From Roseovarius mucosus DSM 17069 (lineage in GTDB: Bacteria; Pseudomonadota; Alphaproteobacteria; Rhodobacterales; Rhodobacteraceae), in assembly GCF_000768555.3 (NCBI RefSeq), contig NZ_KN293983.1, forward strand, positions 28,532 through 92,531: a stretch of DNA of 64,000 nt, written 5' to 3'. The translations under genes and the position numbers were made by a program. Under the pieces are notes generated by a model. That model was not told the origin of the DNA. It saw only the letters and a list, made by a program, of their open reading frames with translations, and searched no databases. The first letter of the stretch is position 1. Each line of letters starts with the position of its first letter. This document shows, piece by piece, positions 42,930 through 52,758 of this stretch.

Positions 42930-42962
42930 AGGCCCTCCGGCGCTTGCGCGTCGGGGGGCTTT
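42930..42962 (+). terminator. Terminator after the second BCCT gene
   Basis: A long stem of AGGCCCTCCGGCG against CGTCGGGGGGCTT (with G-U pairs) is followed by TTGCTGTTTT, 23 bases after the stop codon. Confidence 0.65.
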
Positions 42963-43001
42963 GCTGTTTTGTGGCGACCAAAAGGGACAATGGGGACAAG
43001 T

Positions 43002-44222
43002 ATGACACTCGACACCGATTTCGTGCGTGCGCAATTTCCGGCCTTTGCCGAACCAAGCCTTGCGGGGCAGGCCTTTTTCGAGAACGCGGGCGGCTCTTAT
43101 ACCTGCGCCCCGGTCATCGCGCGGCTCGAGCGTTATTACCGCCAGCGCAAGGTACAGCCCTATGCGCCCTATGAAGCCAGCCAACTGGCCGGGGCCGAGA
43201 TGGACGAGGCGCGGTCGCGGCTGGCGGCGATGATGGGGGTGGCCACGGATGAACTGAGTTTCGGGCCGTCCACGACGCAGAACACCTATGTTCTGGCGCA
43301 GGCGTTCCGGCAATGGATGGAGCCGGGCGATGCGATCATCGTCACCAATCAGGATCACGAGGCCAATTCCGGGCCGTGGCGGCGGTTGGCGGATGCGGGA
43401 TTCGAGGTGCGCGAGTGGAAGATCAATCCCGAGAGTGGCTTGCTCGATCCCGCGGATCTGGAAAACCTGCTCGATGATCGGGTGCGGCTGGTGTGTTTCC
43501 CGCATTGCTCCAATGTCGTCGGCGCGATCAACCCGGTGGTCGAGATCACAGCGCTGGCCCATGCCGCCGGTGCCTTTGTCTGTGTCGATGGGGTCAGTTA
43601 TGCGCCACATGGCCTGCCGGATGTGGGGGGGATGGGGCCGGATATTTACCTCTTTTCCGCCTACAAGACCTATGGCCCGCATCAGGGGATCATGGTGATC
43701 CGCCGGGAATTGGGCAATCTCTTGCCCAATCAGGCGCATTATTTCAACGCGGGCACGCTCTATAAGCGGTTTACGCCCGCTGGTCCGGATCATGCGCAGG
43801 TGGCGGCGAGCGCGGGCATGGCTGACTACATCGACGATCTGGCGGCGCATCATGGGATCACGGGCGATGCCGTGACACGGGCCGCTGGGGTGCATGACCT
43901 CATGCGCGGACACGAAACGGCGCTTTTGCAGCCGCTTTTGGATTTTCTCAAGGATCGCAATTCCGCGCGGCTGATCGGTCCCGTAGAGGCCGAACAGAAA
44001 GCGCCTACGGTGGCGGTTTCGCTCAACCGGCCCGGTGCCGAGGCGGCGGCGCAACTGGCGCAGCATGGGATCATGGCGGGGGGCGGCGATTTCTACGCGG
44101 TGCGGCCTCTGACCGCGATGGGCGTGGATCCCGAGCGCGGGGTGTTGCGTCTGAGTTTCGTGCATTACACGACCAGCGCCGAGGTGGACAAACTCTTGAC
44201 CGCACTTGATGATATTCTTTGA
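43002..44222 (+). CDS. Class V aminotransferase-fold PLP enzyme (cysteine desulfurase-like)
   Basis: The 406-residue protein belongs to the fold that includes cysteine desulfurases and kynureninase. Seen are FFENAGGSYTCAPVIARLERYY, FGPSTTQNTYVLAQA, the cofactor-binding VCVDGVSYAPHGLPDV, and the Lys in YLFSAYKTYGPHQGIMVI, which is the expected Schiff-base site. The final VLRLSFVHYTTSAEVDKLL matches family C-termini. No catalytic cysteine loop is clear, so a cysteine desulfurase activity is uncertain. The ATG 43002 has GGGGAC upstream. Confidence 0.85.
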   Translation: MTLDTDFVRAQFPAFAEPSLAGQAFFENAGGSYTCAPVIARLERYYRQRKVQPYAPYEASQLAGAEMDEARSRLAAMMGVATDELSFGPSTTQNTYVLAQAFRQWMEPGDAIIVTNQDHEANSGPWRRLADAGFEVREWKINPESGLLDPADLENLLDDRVRLVCFPHCSNVVGAINPVVEITALAHAAGAFVCVDGVSYAPHGLPDVGGMGPDIYLFSAYKTYGPHQGIMVIRRELGNLLPNQAHYFNAGTLYKRFTPAGPDHAQVAASAGMADYIDDLAAHHGITGDAVTRAAGVHDLMRGHETALLQPLLDFLKDRNSARLIGPVEAEQKAPTVAVSLNRPGAEAAAQLAQHGIMAGGGDFYAVRPLTAMGVDPERGVLRLSFVHYTTSAEVDKLLTALDDIL

Positions 44223-44270
44223 TCCGCCCGCGCCCCCGGCCCGTATTGCAGGAAAAGACTGGGGCAGGGG

Positions 44271-45692
44271 ATGACGGATATAACACCATCAATCATATGG
44301 TTCAGGCGCGATTTGCGTCTGGCCGACAACCCGGCACTTTGTGCGGCGCTCGCGGGCGGCCGCCCTGTGATCCCCGTTTTCATCCATGATGAGAGCGTCG
44401 AGAGCCTAGGTGCCGCGCCAGAATGGCGCCTGGGTCTGTCGCTGGCCTCTCTGGCGCGAGACCTCGAGGCGGTGGGGAGCCGTCTCATCCTGCGGCGCGG
44501 CACGGCGCTGGAGGTTTTGCGCACGCTGGTGGCCGAGACCGGGGCAGGGGCGATACATTGGTCGCGGCTCTATGATCCGCAGGCGATTACACGCGACAAG
44601 GCAGTTAAATCCGCGCTGCGCGAGGGAGGGGTGGACGCACAGAGCCATGCGGGCCATGTGATGTTTGAACCTTGGACGGTCGAGACCAAGACCGGTGGAT
44701 TCTACCGCGTCTATTCTCCCATGTGGCGCGCGGTGAAGGATCGCGAGGTTGCATCGCCCCTTTCAGCACCGTCGCGTATTCCTGCCCCGGAAACATGGCC
44801 TGCGTCTGACACTCTGGACGATTGGCGGATGGGTGCGGCCATGCGGCGCGGGGCCGAAGTATGTCTGCCCTATCAGCGTGTGGGCGAGGCGGCGGCCATG
44901 GATCGCCTTCACGCCTTTGCCGACGGGGCCATTGCGGACTATAAAGATGCGCGCAATTTTCCAGCGGTGGATGCTACTTCCAACCTCTCGGAAAACCTGA
45001 CCTACGGGGAGGTTTCGCCCCGGCAATGTTGGCATGCCGGACAGAGGGCTTTGCATGCTGGGGCGCAAGGCGCGGAACATTGGCTCAAGGAGTTGGTCTG
45101 GCGCGAGTTTGCCTATCATCTCATGTATCACACCCCGCATATCCTGAGCGGCAATTGGCGGACCGATTGGGATGCGTTCCCTTGGTCCGAGGATGAAGAG
45201 CACCCGGAGGTGATTGCGTGGAAGCAGGGCCGCACCGGCGAGCCCTTTGTCGATGCCGCCATGCGCGAGATGTATGTGACCGGCAAGATGCACAACCGCG
45301 CGCGGATGATCGTGGCATCCTACCTGACCAAGCACCTCATGACCCACTGGAAAATCGGTCTTGCGTGGTTCGCCGACTGTCTCACCGATTGGGACCCGGC
45401 GTCGAACGCAATGGGCTGGCAATGGGCGGCAGGCAGTGGCCCGGATGCCGCGCCGTATTTCCGGGTGTTCAACCCAGAGACGCAGCTGGACAAGTTCGAT
45501 CCCAAAGGCGCCTATACCCGCCGCTGGATCGCCGAGGGGCAACGCACCCCGCCCGCCACCGCGCTCGACTATTTCGAGGCAATCCCACGGCACTGGGCGC
45601 TTGACCCTGCGATGACCTATCCGGGGCGGGTTGTTGATCTGGCAAGAGGGCGGCAGCGCGCGCTTGACGCCTATGAAGCGCGGGGCTTTTGA
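44271..45692 (+). CDS. phrB: Deoxyribodipyrimidine photolyase
   Basis: The 473-residue flavoprotein repairs UV cyclobutane dimers with light. It has the N-terminal antenna domain (IIWFRRDLRLADNPAL) and the FAD domain with LTYGEVSPRQCWHAG, WLKELVWREFAYHLMYH, GRTGEPFVDAAMREMYVTGKMHNRARMIVASYLTKHL and WQWAAGSGPDAAPYFRVFNP. The catalytic FAD region is complete. Confidence 0.96.
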   Translation: MTDITPSIIWFRRDLRLADNPALCAALAGGRPVIPVFIHDESVESLGAAPEWRLGLSLASLARDLEAVGSRLILRRGTALEVLRTLVAETGAGAIHWSRLYDPQAITRDKAVKSALREGGVDAQSHAGHVMFEPWTVETKTGGFYRVYSPMWRAVKDREVASPLSAPSRIPAPETWPASDTLDDWRMGAAMRRGAEVCLPYQRVGEAAAMDRLHAFADGAIADYKDARNFPAVDATSNLSENLTYGEVSPRQCWHAGQRALHAGAQGAEHWLKELVWREFAYHLMYHTPHILSGNWRTDWDAFPWSEDEEHPEVIAWKQGRTGEPFVDAAMREMYVTGKMHNRARMIVASYLTKHLMTHWKIGLAWFADCLTDWDPASNAMGWQWAAGSGPDAAPYFRVFNPETQLDKFDPKGAYTRRWIAEGQRTPPATALDYFEAIPRHWALDPAMTYPGRVVDLARGRQRALDAYEARGF

Positions 45693-45758
45693 CGCATGAC
45701 CATAATGACCGCAAGAACGGCGCGGGGCGCGCCACAGAAGGAAAGAGGGACCGAGCGG

Positions 45759-46967
45759 ATGATCCTGACCGACACCACCGGCCAGACGGGCCTGCCGCGC
45801 TATTTTGCCCGCTGCTTTGGAGTGGCCCGCAATATCGACGCCGGACGGCTTGATATCCGCCTGCCCGATGGTCGCGTGTTTCGCGCAGAGGGACAGCGCC
45901 CCGGCCCGGTCGCCGTGCTGGACATCCACGATCCCGAGGTCTTTGCTCGGCTGGTGCGCGAGGGCTATCTTGGGTTTTGCGAGGCCTATCTTGATGGCGA
46001 TTGGTCAACGCCCGATTTGCAGGCTTTCATGGACCTGCTCAACGATGACAATGACGGGATCTACAACGGCTATCCCGGTCAGCGGGTGGCGCAGGTCTAC
46101 GAGCGCATCCGCTTTTGGTTCAAGCGCAATTCCAAGACGCAGGCGCGGCGCAACATCAGCTATCACTATGACCTCGGTAACGAGTTCTACAGCCTCTGGC
46201 TGGATGAAACGATGACCTATTCGAGCGCCATCTTTCAGACCGGCCAGAACAGTCTAGAGCAGGCGCAGATTGCCAAATATGCCAGCATGGTGGATCAGAT
46301 GGGGGTGAAACCCGGTGATCATGTGCTGGAAATCGGTTGTGGCTGGGGGGGCTTTGCCGAATATGCCGCCAAGGAGCGCGGTCTGCGCGTGACCGGCCTC
46401 ACGATCAGCGCGGAACAATTGAAATATGCGCAAGACAGGATGGCGCGGGCGGGGCTTTCGGATCGCGTCACGCTCAAATTGCAGGACTACCGCGACGAGC
46501 GCGGCACCTATGACGGGATCGCCAGCATCGAGATGTTCGAGGCGGTGGGCGAACGCTATTGGCCGGTGTTTTTCAACTCCCTGCGCGAGCGGCTCAATCC
46601 CGGCGCTCTGGCCACGCTTCAGATCATCACGGTCGAGGACAAGCGTTGGGAAAGCTATCGCACCGATGTGGATTTCATCCAGAAATACATCTTTCCGGGG
46701 GGGATGCTGCCCAGCCCGACCGCCTTGCGCGCCGAGATCGAGCGGGCGGGGCTGAGCGTTGCGCGGTCCATCGAGTTTGGCGAAAGCTATAGCCAGACCC
46801 TGCGCCGTTGGCATCAGGCCTTCAACGATAAATGGGATGAAATCGCGGAAATGGGCTTTGACGAGCGGTTTCGCCGGATGTGGAATTTCTACCTGACCTC
46901 TTGCGCGGGGGCCTTCAAAGGGGGTAGTTGCGATGTGACACAGATCACCATTGCAAGGCCCGGATAG
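45759..46967 (+). CDS. Cyclopropane-fatty-acid synthase-type SAM methyltransferase
   Basis: The 402-residue protein belongs to the CFA synthase/mycolic acid methyltransferase family. Family elements are ISYHYDLGNEFYSLWLDETMTYSSAIF, the SAM site VLEIGCGWGGFAEYAAKERG, TGLTISAEQLKYAQ and SIEMFEAVGERYWPVFF. The start is set at ATG 45759 (MILTDTTGQTG) by similarity to related proteins; an upstream ATG at 45696 would add 21 low-complexity residues. It is followed without spacing by trgA (TAGATG). Confidence 0.9.
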   Translation: MILTDTTGQTGLPRYFARCFGVARNIDAGRLDIRLPDGRVFRAEGQRPGPVAVLDIHDPEVFARLVREGYLGFCEAYLDGDWSTPDLQAFMDLLNDDNDGIYNGYPGQRVAQVYERIRFWFKRNSKTQARRNISYHYDLGNEFYSLWLDETMTYSSAIFQTGQNSLEQAQIAKYASMVDQMGVKPGDHVLEIGCGWGGFAEYAAKERGLRVTGLTISAEQLKYAQDRMARAGLSDRVTLKLQDYRDERGTYDGIASIEMFEAVGERYWPVFFNSLRERLNPGALATLQIITVEDKRWESYRTDVDFIQKYIFPGGMLPSPTALRAEIERAGLSVARSIEFGESYSQTLRRWHQAFNDKWDEIAEMGFDERFRRMWNFYLTSCAGAFKGGSCDVTQITIARPG

Positions 46968-47426
46968 ATGCCCGTTACAGATCACATGCCCACCGCCGCG
47001 CGGCTGGTCGCGGCGATCGGTCTTGGCGCTTTGGGATGGTTCGGATCAGAGCTCTTTCGCCCTCTCATGCCCGAAGATACCAACTTTGGCTGGTTCAATC
47101 AGGTCAATGTGGCCCTGGGTGCTATCTGCGGTTGGCGGGTTACGGGCCGGCGGCTGGGCTATGGCTATGCCGAAGGGTTCAGTGCGGGATTGACTGGCGT
47201 TGGCGCTTTGGTGTTTTGGGCGATTTTTGTTCAGAGCCTTAACGAGATGCTCAAGCGCGCGCTCGATAACCGATATGACGGGGTGATCGAGGGGTTGACC
47301 TCGATGTTCGAGTTGATGGTCGACTATGGCATGACGATGCTCAACGGACCGTTGATCGGCGCGTTGGTGACAGGTGGGATCGTGGTGGGCGTCGTTTCGG
47401 AATGGGTGTCGCACCGGTGGTCGTGA
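46968..47426 (+). CDS. trgA: Tellurite resistance protein TrgA family
   Basis: The 152-residue membrane protein has hydrophobic segments near residues 10-30, 45-60 and 70-90 and a C-terminal one (MTMLNGPLIGALVTGGIVVGV). The N-terminus reads MPVTDHMPTAARLVAAIGLGALGWFG. The order trgA, trgB, cysK is that of the tellurite-resistance locus of Rhodobacter sphaeroides. The exact role is unknown. It overlaps trgB by 25 bases. Confidence 0.88.
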   Translation: MPVTDHMPTAARLVAAIGLGALGWFGSELFRPLMPEDTNFGWFNQVNVALGAICGWRVTGRRLGYGYAEGFSAGLTGVGALVFWAIFVQSLNEMLKRALDNRYDGVIEGLTSMFELMVDYGMTMLNGPLIGALVTGGIVVGVVSEWVSHRWS

Positions 47427-48523
47427 CACCGCTGTTTCTCTACGGTCCCTTGGCTGACATCCATGTCCTGCAAGGCATCTTTTCCAGCTTCGTTGCTGCA
47501 GAGGCGCGGGCAGAGGGAATGCAGATATCCTGTGAGGATGCGCCCTTGCCCTTGACGGGGTTGCGCCGCGGAACGGGGGCTGTCGATGGGCTTCTGGTGG
47601 ATCACCCTTCGGCTGTGGAGGATTTGACCTTTGTGCTCAGCGCCCTTGGTCTGGGTCCGGCAGAGCCCCTTGCGGTTCATTGCCAAGGCACCACTTATGC
47701 GGCGCAGGTGTTTCCCGGCCAGCCGGGACCCCTTGCATGGGATGCTACGGCGTTGCGCGGGCGTAATGCCTCGATCCTGAAGGGGGCTATCGCAGAAATC
47801 CTGAGCCTCAAGGGCCGCGTTGCGCCTGAAGATTTCACCCACCGTCTGCCGATGATCTTGTCACGCGCCGGGGCGCAGGTGGCCGCCGCACGGTCAGCCC
47901 CGATCACGTTGCGCAGCCCGACCCATGCCGATCAGGTGATACAAGAGGCGAGTGAGATCACCCACGCCGGGTTCTTTCTCAGCCGCAAGTACACGCTGCG
48001 GCATCCGCGCTTTGACGGTACGCTGAGCGATAGCCTTGAGCGAGAGGTGTTTGTCGCCACCGATGCCTCTCTTGTGCTGCCCTATGATCCGGTCCGCGAC
48101 CGGGTGCTCCTGGTGGAACAGTTCCGCATGGGCCCGTTTGGGCGCGGCGATCCTTACCCTTGGATGCTGGAGCCGGTGGCAGGGCGGATCGATGGCGGCG
48201 AGAGCCCGGAAGCGACCGCGCACCGCGAATGTCTGGAAGAGGCGGGTCTGACGCTGCGCGGGTTGGAAAAGATTTCCCAGCATTATTGTACGCCCGGTTA
48301 CTCGACCGAGGTCTTTCACCTCTTTCTGGGGATTTGTGACCTGCCCGATCTGGAACAGGGGCGCGGGGGATTGGCCACCGAGCATGAGGATATTCGCACC
48401 CATGTGATTGATTTCACGCAGGCAATGGCGCTGGTCCAGAATGGAGAGGCCAATAATGGGCCACTGATCCTCTGCCTTCTGTGGCTTGAGCGTGAACGCG
48501 CACGGCTGCGCGCATCCGCTTGA
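47402..48523 (+). CDS. trgB: Tellurite resistance protein TrgB family, NUDIX domain
   Basis: The 373-residue protein has a C-terminal NUDIX hydrolase domain. The NUDIX box is GGESPEATAHRECLEEAGLTL (residues about 264-284), matching GX5EX7REUXEEXGU. The N-terminal part (about 170 residues) has a gamma-glutamylcyclotransferase-like opening (LFLYGPLADIHVLQGIF) of uncertain function. The NUDIX half resembles ADP-ribose pyrophosphatases. It overlaps the trgA end. Confidence 0.9.
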   Translation: MGVAPVVVTPLFLYGPLADIHVLQGIFSSFVAAEARAEGMQISCEDAPLPLTGLRRGTGAVDGLLVDHPSAVEDLTFVLSALGLGPAEPLAVHCQGTTYAAQVFPGQPGPLAWDATALRGRNASILKGAIAEILSLKGRVAPEDFTHRLPMILSRAGAQVAAARSAPITLRSPTHADQVIQEASEITHAGFFLSRKYTLRHPRFDGTLSDSLEREVFVATDASLVLPYDPVRDRVLLVEQFRMGPFGRGDPYPWMLEPVAGRIDGGESPEATAHRECLEEAGLTLRGLEKISQHYCTPGYSTEVFHLFLGICDLPDLEQGRGGLATEHEDIRTHVIDFTQAMALVQNGEANNGPLILCLLWLERERARLRASA

Positions 48524-48581
48524 GTTCCCGCCCTCAAGCGCCTAAACCGAAAAGAACACGCTGACCACAGGAGCATGAAAG

Positions 48582-49613
48582 ATGCGCATCGCACAGGATC
48601 TGGCCGCCGCTGTCGGGAATACACCGCTCATTCGTTTGCGCCGCGCCAGTGAGGAAACGGGATGCGACATCCTTGGCAAATGCGAGTTTCTCAATCCCGG
48701 ACAATCGGTCAAGGACCGCGCCGCACTCTTTATCATCCGTGATGCGATTGCGCGCGGTGATCTGAAACCCGGCGGCACGATTGTCGAGGGCACGGCAGGC
48801 AATACCGGGATTGGTCTGGCGCTGGTCGGCGCCTCCCTTGGCTTCAAGACGGTGATCGTGATCCCCGAGACGCAGAGTCAGGAAAAGAAGGATATGCTGC
48901 GTCTGGCCGGTGCCGACCTGGTGCAGGTGCCTGCTGCGCCTTATTCAAATCCGAACAATTTTGTGCGATATTCCGAGAGATTGGCGGCAGAACTTGCGAA
49001 AACGGAACCTAATGGGGTGATCTGGGCCAATCAGTTCGACAATGTCGCGAACCGTCAGGCGCATATCGAGACGACCGGCCCCGAGATCTGGGAGCAGACC
49101 GGCGGCAAGGTGGATGGGTTTATCTGCGCGGTGGGCTCTGGCGGCACGCTGGCCGGGGTCGGCATGGCGCTGCAACCCAAGGGCGTCAAGGTGGGTCTTG
49201 CCGATCCGATGGGCGCCAAGCTTTATTCCTGGTACACCAAGGGCGAGCTGGAGAGCGAAGGCTCGTCCATTGCCGAGGGGATCGGGCAGGTGCGCATCAC
49301 CGCCAATCTTGACGGATTCACGCCAGATTTCGCCTGTCAGGTGCCCGACGCCGAGGCGCTGCCGATCGTTTTCGACCTCTTGCAGCACGAGGGTCTGTGC
49401 ATGGGGGCCTCGACCGGCGTCAATGTCGCCGGGGCCATTCGGATGGCGCGCGAGATGGGGCCGGGTCATACCATTGTGACGATCCTGTGCGATTATGGAA
49501 CGCGCTATCAATCCAAGCTCTTTAATCCCGAGTTCCTACGCGCCAACAACTTGCCGACACCGGATTGGCTGGATCAGGCCCCGCGCTCAATCCCCGGAGT
49601 TTTCGCAGGGTGA
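48582..49613 (+). CDS. cysK: Cysteine synthase A
   Basis: The 343-residue PLP enzyme makes cysteine from O-acetylserine and sulfide. It has the Schiff-base Lys in NPGQSVKDRAALF, VEGTAGNTGIGLALVGA (substrate loop) and GSGGTLAGVGMAL (phosphate loop). It completes the trgAB-cysK tellurite group, where cysteine supply is thought to help cope with tellurite. The next gene starts six bases after its stop. Confidence 0.95.
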   Translation: MRIAQDLAAAVGNTPLIRLRRASEETGCDILGKCEFLNPGQSVKDRAALFIIRDAIARGDLKPGGTIVEGTAGNTGIGLALVGASLGFKTVIVIPETQSQEKKDMLRLAGADLVQVPAAPYSNPNNFVRYSERLAAELAKTEPNGVIWANQFDNVANRQAHIETTGPEIWEQTGGKVDGFICAVGSGGTLAGVGMALQPKGVKVGLADPMGAKLYSWYTKGELESEGSSIAEGIGQVRITANLDGFTPDFACQVPDAEALPIVFDLLQHEGLCMGASTGVNVAGAIRMAREMGPGHTIVTILCDYGTRYQSKLFNPEFLRANNLPTPDWLDQAPRSIPGVFAG

Positions 49614-49618
49614 CAAGG

Positions 49619-52036
49619 ATGCTGCGGCAACTTTGCCTGATCCTCTGCCTGGCATTTGGCGCAGCGGTGGCGATACCCGCCATGGCCCCCGCGCAGGGGC
49701 AGCACACGCCGGACGCAGTGGATTACGTCACATGGGAAGAGCTTGCGGGTGAGGCGGATGATCTGATCGCCAATGGCGATGCGACGACTGCGGACTTGGA
49801 AAACATGCGTGCCCAAATCAATGGGTGGCGGCAACAGTTTGTCGAGATGCAGACGCTCAATTCCGCGGCAATCCGAACTGTGCGTGATCAGATTGCGGCC
49901 TTGGGGCCCGTCCCCGAGACCGGCGAAGAGGCCGAAGACATTGCGGCACAGAGGGCGGAACTGAACCGACGTCTTGCCCGATTGGAGGCGCCGGTCAAGT
50001 TGGCCGAACTGGCGCGCAGCCGCGCCGAGGGGCTGGTCACAAGCATTGACGGAGCCATTCGAGACCGCCAGACTCAGGCGTTGTTGCGGCTTGGACCCTC
50101 GCCGGTCAACCCGCTGCATTGGCCCGAGGCGGTCAAGGCGCTCTACCGTGCGGTGGATACGGTGCGAGCAGAGACAGCGACCAACTGGCAGAGCAGTTTT
50201 CGCCGTACTCGGTTTCAGAGCAACCTGCCGGGGGTGATCGTTCTTGGCCTTCTCGGCATTTTGCTGATTGCGAGGGGGCGGGTCTGGACCACGCGCTTGG
50301 CGGCGCGGGTCTTGGGGGAAACCCCGACGGCTGGCCGCCGTTTGGCCGCCTTCGCCCTCTCACTGGGGGAATGGCTGCTGCCTTATTTGGGGGTCCTCGC
50401 CATCGTGGTCGGGGCGGTGCTTGCCGGGCTTTTGGGGGCCAAGGGCACGCTTGTGGTCAACGCGCTGCCCGCTGCGGCCTTTATCCTGCTCTTGGCGCGG
50501 TGGCTTACCTTGCGGGTCTTTCCACGCGACGAGCGGCAATTGCCCTTGCTCACGCTCAGCGCGTCAGAGCGCGCAACCGGGCGGTTCTGCGGTGGCTCTC
50601 TGGGCCTTGTGGTGGCTGGGTTTGCCTATGTGCAGGATCTGGCCGATGGCTTTGACTGGTCCGAAGAAGCCCGCAACGTCCTGATCTTTCCGCTCATGGT
50701 GCTGGCCTCGCTGCTCTTGCTGCGTCTGGCACGGCTCTTGATGCGCCACAGCAAGGCGGCCGAGAACGAGCCGGAAACCGAACAGACCTTCCGCAGCAAG
50801 CTGGTGCGTATCCTTGCGCGCGCGCTCTGGGCCTTGGCAATCTTGGCACCGCTATTGTCTGCGGTGGGCTATATGTCCGCCGCCGAGGCCATGATGCTGC
50901 CGGCGCTTCTGTCGCTGATGATGATCGCGGCGCTCTTGTTGATCCAGCGGGTGTTGTCCGAGGTCTATATCATGCTGCGGGGCAACGCGCAGAGCATCGA
51001 CGACTCGCTCTTTCCGGTGCTTTTGGGTTTTTTCCTCGTTCTGGCCTCTATTCCGATTTTCGCGCTCATCTGGGGCGCACGGCCTGCGCAGCTGCAAGAG
51101 GCGTGGCTGAGCTTTACCCAAGGGGTCACGTTTGGTGGCATCACGCTATCGCCGACCGGGTTCCTGATTCTTGCAGGCGTATTCACGCTTGGCTACCTGC
51201 TGACGCGGCTGATTCAGGGCACGCTCAAGAATGCGATCCTGCCCAAGACCAAGCTGGATATGGGCGGGCGCAATGCCATCGTGTCAGGCGTGGGCTATGT
51301 GGGGATATTCCTCGCGGCGCTGGTGTCTATCACGGCGGCGGGGATTGACCTCAGTTCGCTGGCCATTGTCGCTGGTGCCTTGTCCGTTGGCATCGGTTTT
51401 GGTCTGCAAAACATCGTGTCCAACTTTGTCTCGGGTATCATCCTCTTGATCGAGCGGCCCATTTCCGAAGGCGACTGGATCGAGGTGGGCGGGCAGCACG
51501 GCTATGTGCGCTCGATCTCTGTCCGCTCAACCCGGATCGAGACCTTTGACCGCACCGATGTGATCGTGCCCAATGCCGATTTCGTCAGTGGCACAGTGAC
51601 GAATTACACCCGCGGCAATACCGTGGGGCGGGTGATCGTGCCGGTGGGCGTGGCCTATGGCACCGATACGCGCCGGGTCGAGAAAATCCTGCGCGAGGTG
51701 GCCGAGGCACATCCGATGGTGTTGATGCAGCCGCCGCCGAACATCCTGTTTCAGAACTTCGGGGCGAGTTCGCTGGATTTCGAAATCCGGGCGATCCTAC
51801 GCGACGTCAACTGGGTGGCCAGCGTGAAATCCGACATGAACCACGAGATTGCCCGCCGCTTTGCCGAAGAGGGAATAGAGATTCCCTTCCCGCAACAGGA
51901 TGTATGGTTCCGTAATGCGCCCTCTGGCGCGCCGGAGCAGAAAGAGCCTGCCGCGCAGATCACAAGTCAACGCCCCGCCGCCCTGACCGAGGGCGATGTC
52001 GACGGTGACGGTGGCGGCGAGGGTGACGGCCGATGA
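49619..52036 (+). CDS. DUF3772/MscS-type mechanosensitive channel (MscK-like)
   Basis: The 805-residue protein starts MLRQLCLILCLAFGAAVAIP, a signal peptide. A periplasmic helical DUF3772-like domain follows (residues about 35-200, LENMRAQINGWRQQFVEMQTL), then about eleven membrane helices. The MscS core comes at about 570-720, with VAGALSVGIGFGLQNIVSNFVSGIILL (pore helix) and the C-terminal cage domain. The tail is acidic (EGDVDGDGGGEGDGR). AGGG precedes ATG 49619; a GTG nine bases upstream overlaps the cysK stop. Its end overlaps alaX. Confidence 0.9.
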   Translation: MLRQLCLILCLAFGAAVAIPAMAPAQGQHTPDAVDYVTWEELAGEADDLIANGDATTADLENMRAQINGWRQQFVEMQTLNSAAIRTVRDQIAALGPVPETGEEAEDIAAQRAELNRRLARLEAPVKLAELARSRAEGLVTSIDGAIRDRQTQALLRLGPSPVNPLHWPEAVKALYRAVDTVRAETATNWQSSFRRTRFQSNLPGVIVLGLLGILLIARGRVWTTRLAARVLGETPTAGRRLAAFALSLGEWLLPYLGVLAIVVGAVLAGLLGAKGTLVVNALPAAAFILLLARWLTLRVFPRDERQLPLLTLSASERATGRFCGGSLGLVVAGFAYVQDLADGFDWSEEARNVLIFPLMVLASLLLLRLARLLMRHSKAAENEPETEQTFRSKLVRILARALWALAILAPLLSAVGYMSAAEAMMLPALLSLMMIAALLLIQRVLSEVYIMLRGNAQSIDDSLFPVLLGFFLVLASIPIFALIWGARPAQLQEAWLSFTQGVTFGGITLSPTGFLILAGVFTLGYLLTRLIQGTLKNAILPKTKLDMGGRNAIVSGVGYVGIFLAALVSITAAGIDLSSLAIVAGALSVGIGFGLQNIVSNFVSGIILLIERPISEGDWIEVGGQHGYVRSISVRSTRIETFDRTDVIVPNADFVSGTVTNYTRGNTVGRVIVPVGVAYGTDTRRVEKILREVAEAHPMVLMQPPPNILFQNFGASSLDFEIRAILRDVNWVASVKSDMNHEIARRFAEEGIEIPFPQQDVWFRNAPSGAPEQKEPAAQITSQRPAALTEGDVDGDGGGEGDGR

Positions 52037-52752
52037 CCACCCCGCTTTTTCGGCAGGACGCCTATCGGACCGAGGCGGCCGGTATTGTCGTGGCGCATAC
52101 GCCCGAGGGCGGGATCGTTCTGGACCAGACGCTCTTTTATCCCACGGGCGGTGGTCAACCGGGTGATAGCGGGCGGCTCATCTGGCAGGGGCGCAGCCTG
52201 AGCATCGCCACGGCGGTCAAGGCCGAGGGGGATCAAATCGCGCTCGTTGTGGCCGAACCGGTGCCATTGCCGCCCATCGGCGCGGCTCTGCGGCAGGCGA
52301 TCGACTGGCCAAGGCGGCACCGTCTGATGCGGATGCACACGGCGCTCCATCTCCTGTCGGTCGTGATCCCACTGCCGGTCTCGGGCGGCGCGATTGCCGA
52401 GACACGCAGCCGTCTCGATTTCGACATGCCCGAAGCGCCCGAGGATCGCGACACACTGGAGGAGTATCTCAATCAACTGGTGGACCGGGATTTGCCCGTG
52501 ACCGAGGATTGGATCACCGACGATGAATTGCGCGCCAATCCGGGGCTGGTCAAGACCATGTCGGTGGCCCCGCCCATGGGCTCTGGCCGGGTGCGTCTGG
52601 TGCGGATCGGGCGGGGGGCGGATCAGGTCGATCTGCAACCCTGCGGCGGCACCCATGTAGCGCGCACCGGAGAGATTGGGCGATTGCGTCTTGGCAAGGT
52701 CGAAAAGAAAGGCCGCCAGAACCGCCGGGTTTATCTTCACTTGGAAGATTGA
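52033..52752 (+). CDS. alaX: Alanyl-tRNA editing protein AlaX-like
   Basis: AlaX clears misacylated Ser- or Gly-tRNA-Ala. The 239-residue protein has LFYPTGGGQPGDSGRL, the metal ligand pair MRMHTALHLL (HxxxH), and the second pair QPCGGTHVARTGEIG (CxxxH). The start ATG overlaps the preceding stop (ATGA). Confidence 0.93.
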   Translation: MTTPLFRQDAYRTEAAGIVVAHTPEGGIVLDQTLFYPTGGGQPGDSGRLIWQGRSLSIATAVKAEGDQIALVVAEPVPLPPIGAALRQAIDWPRRHRLMRMHTALHLLSVVIPLPVSGGAIAETRSRLDFDMPEAPEDRDTLEEYLNQLVDRDLPVTEDWITDDELRANPGLVKTMSVAPPMGSGRVRLVRIGRGADQVDLQPCGGTHVARTGEIGRLRLGKVEKKGRQNRRVYLHLED

Positions 52753-52758
52753 GCGCGT

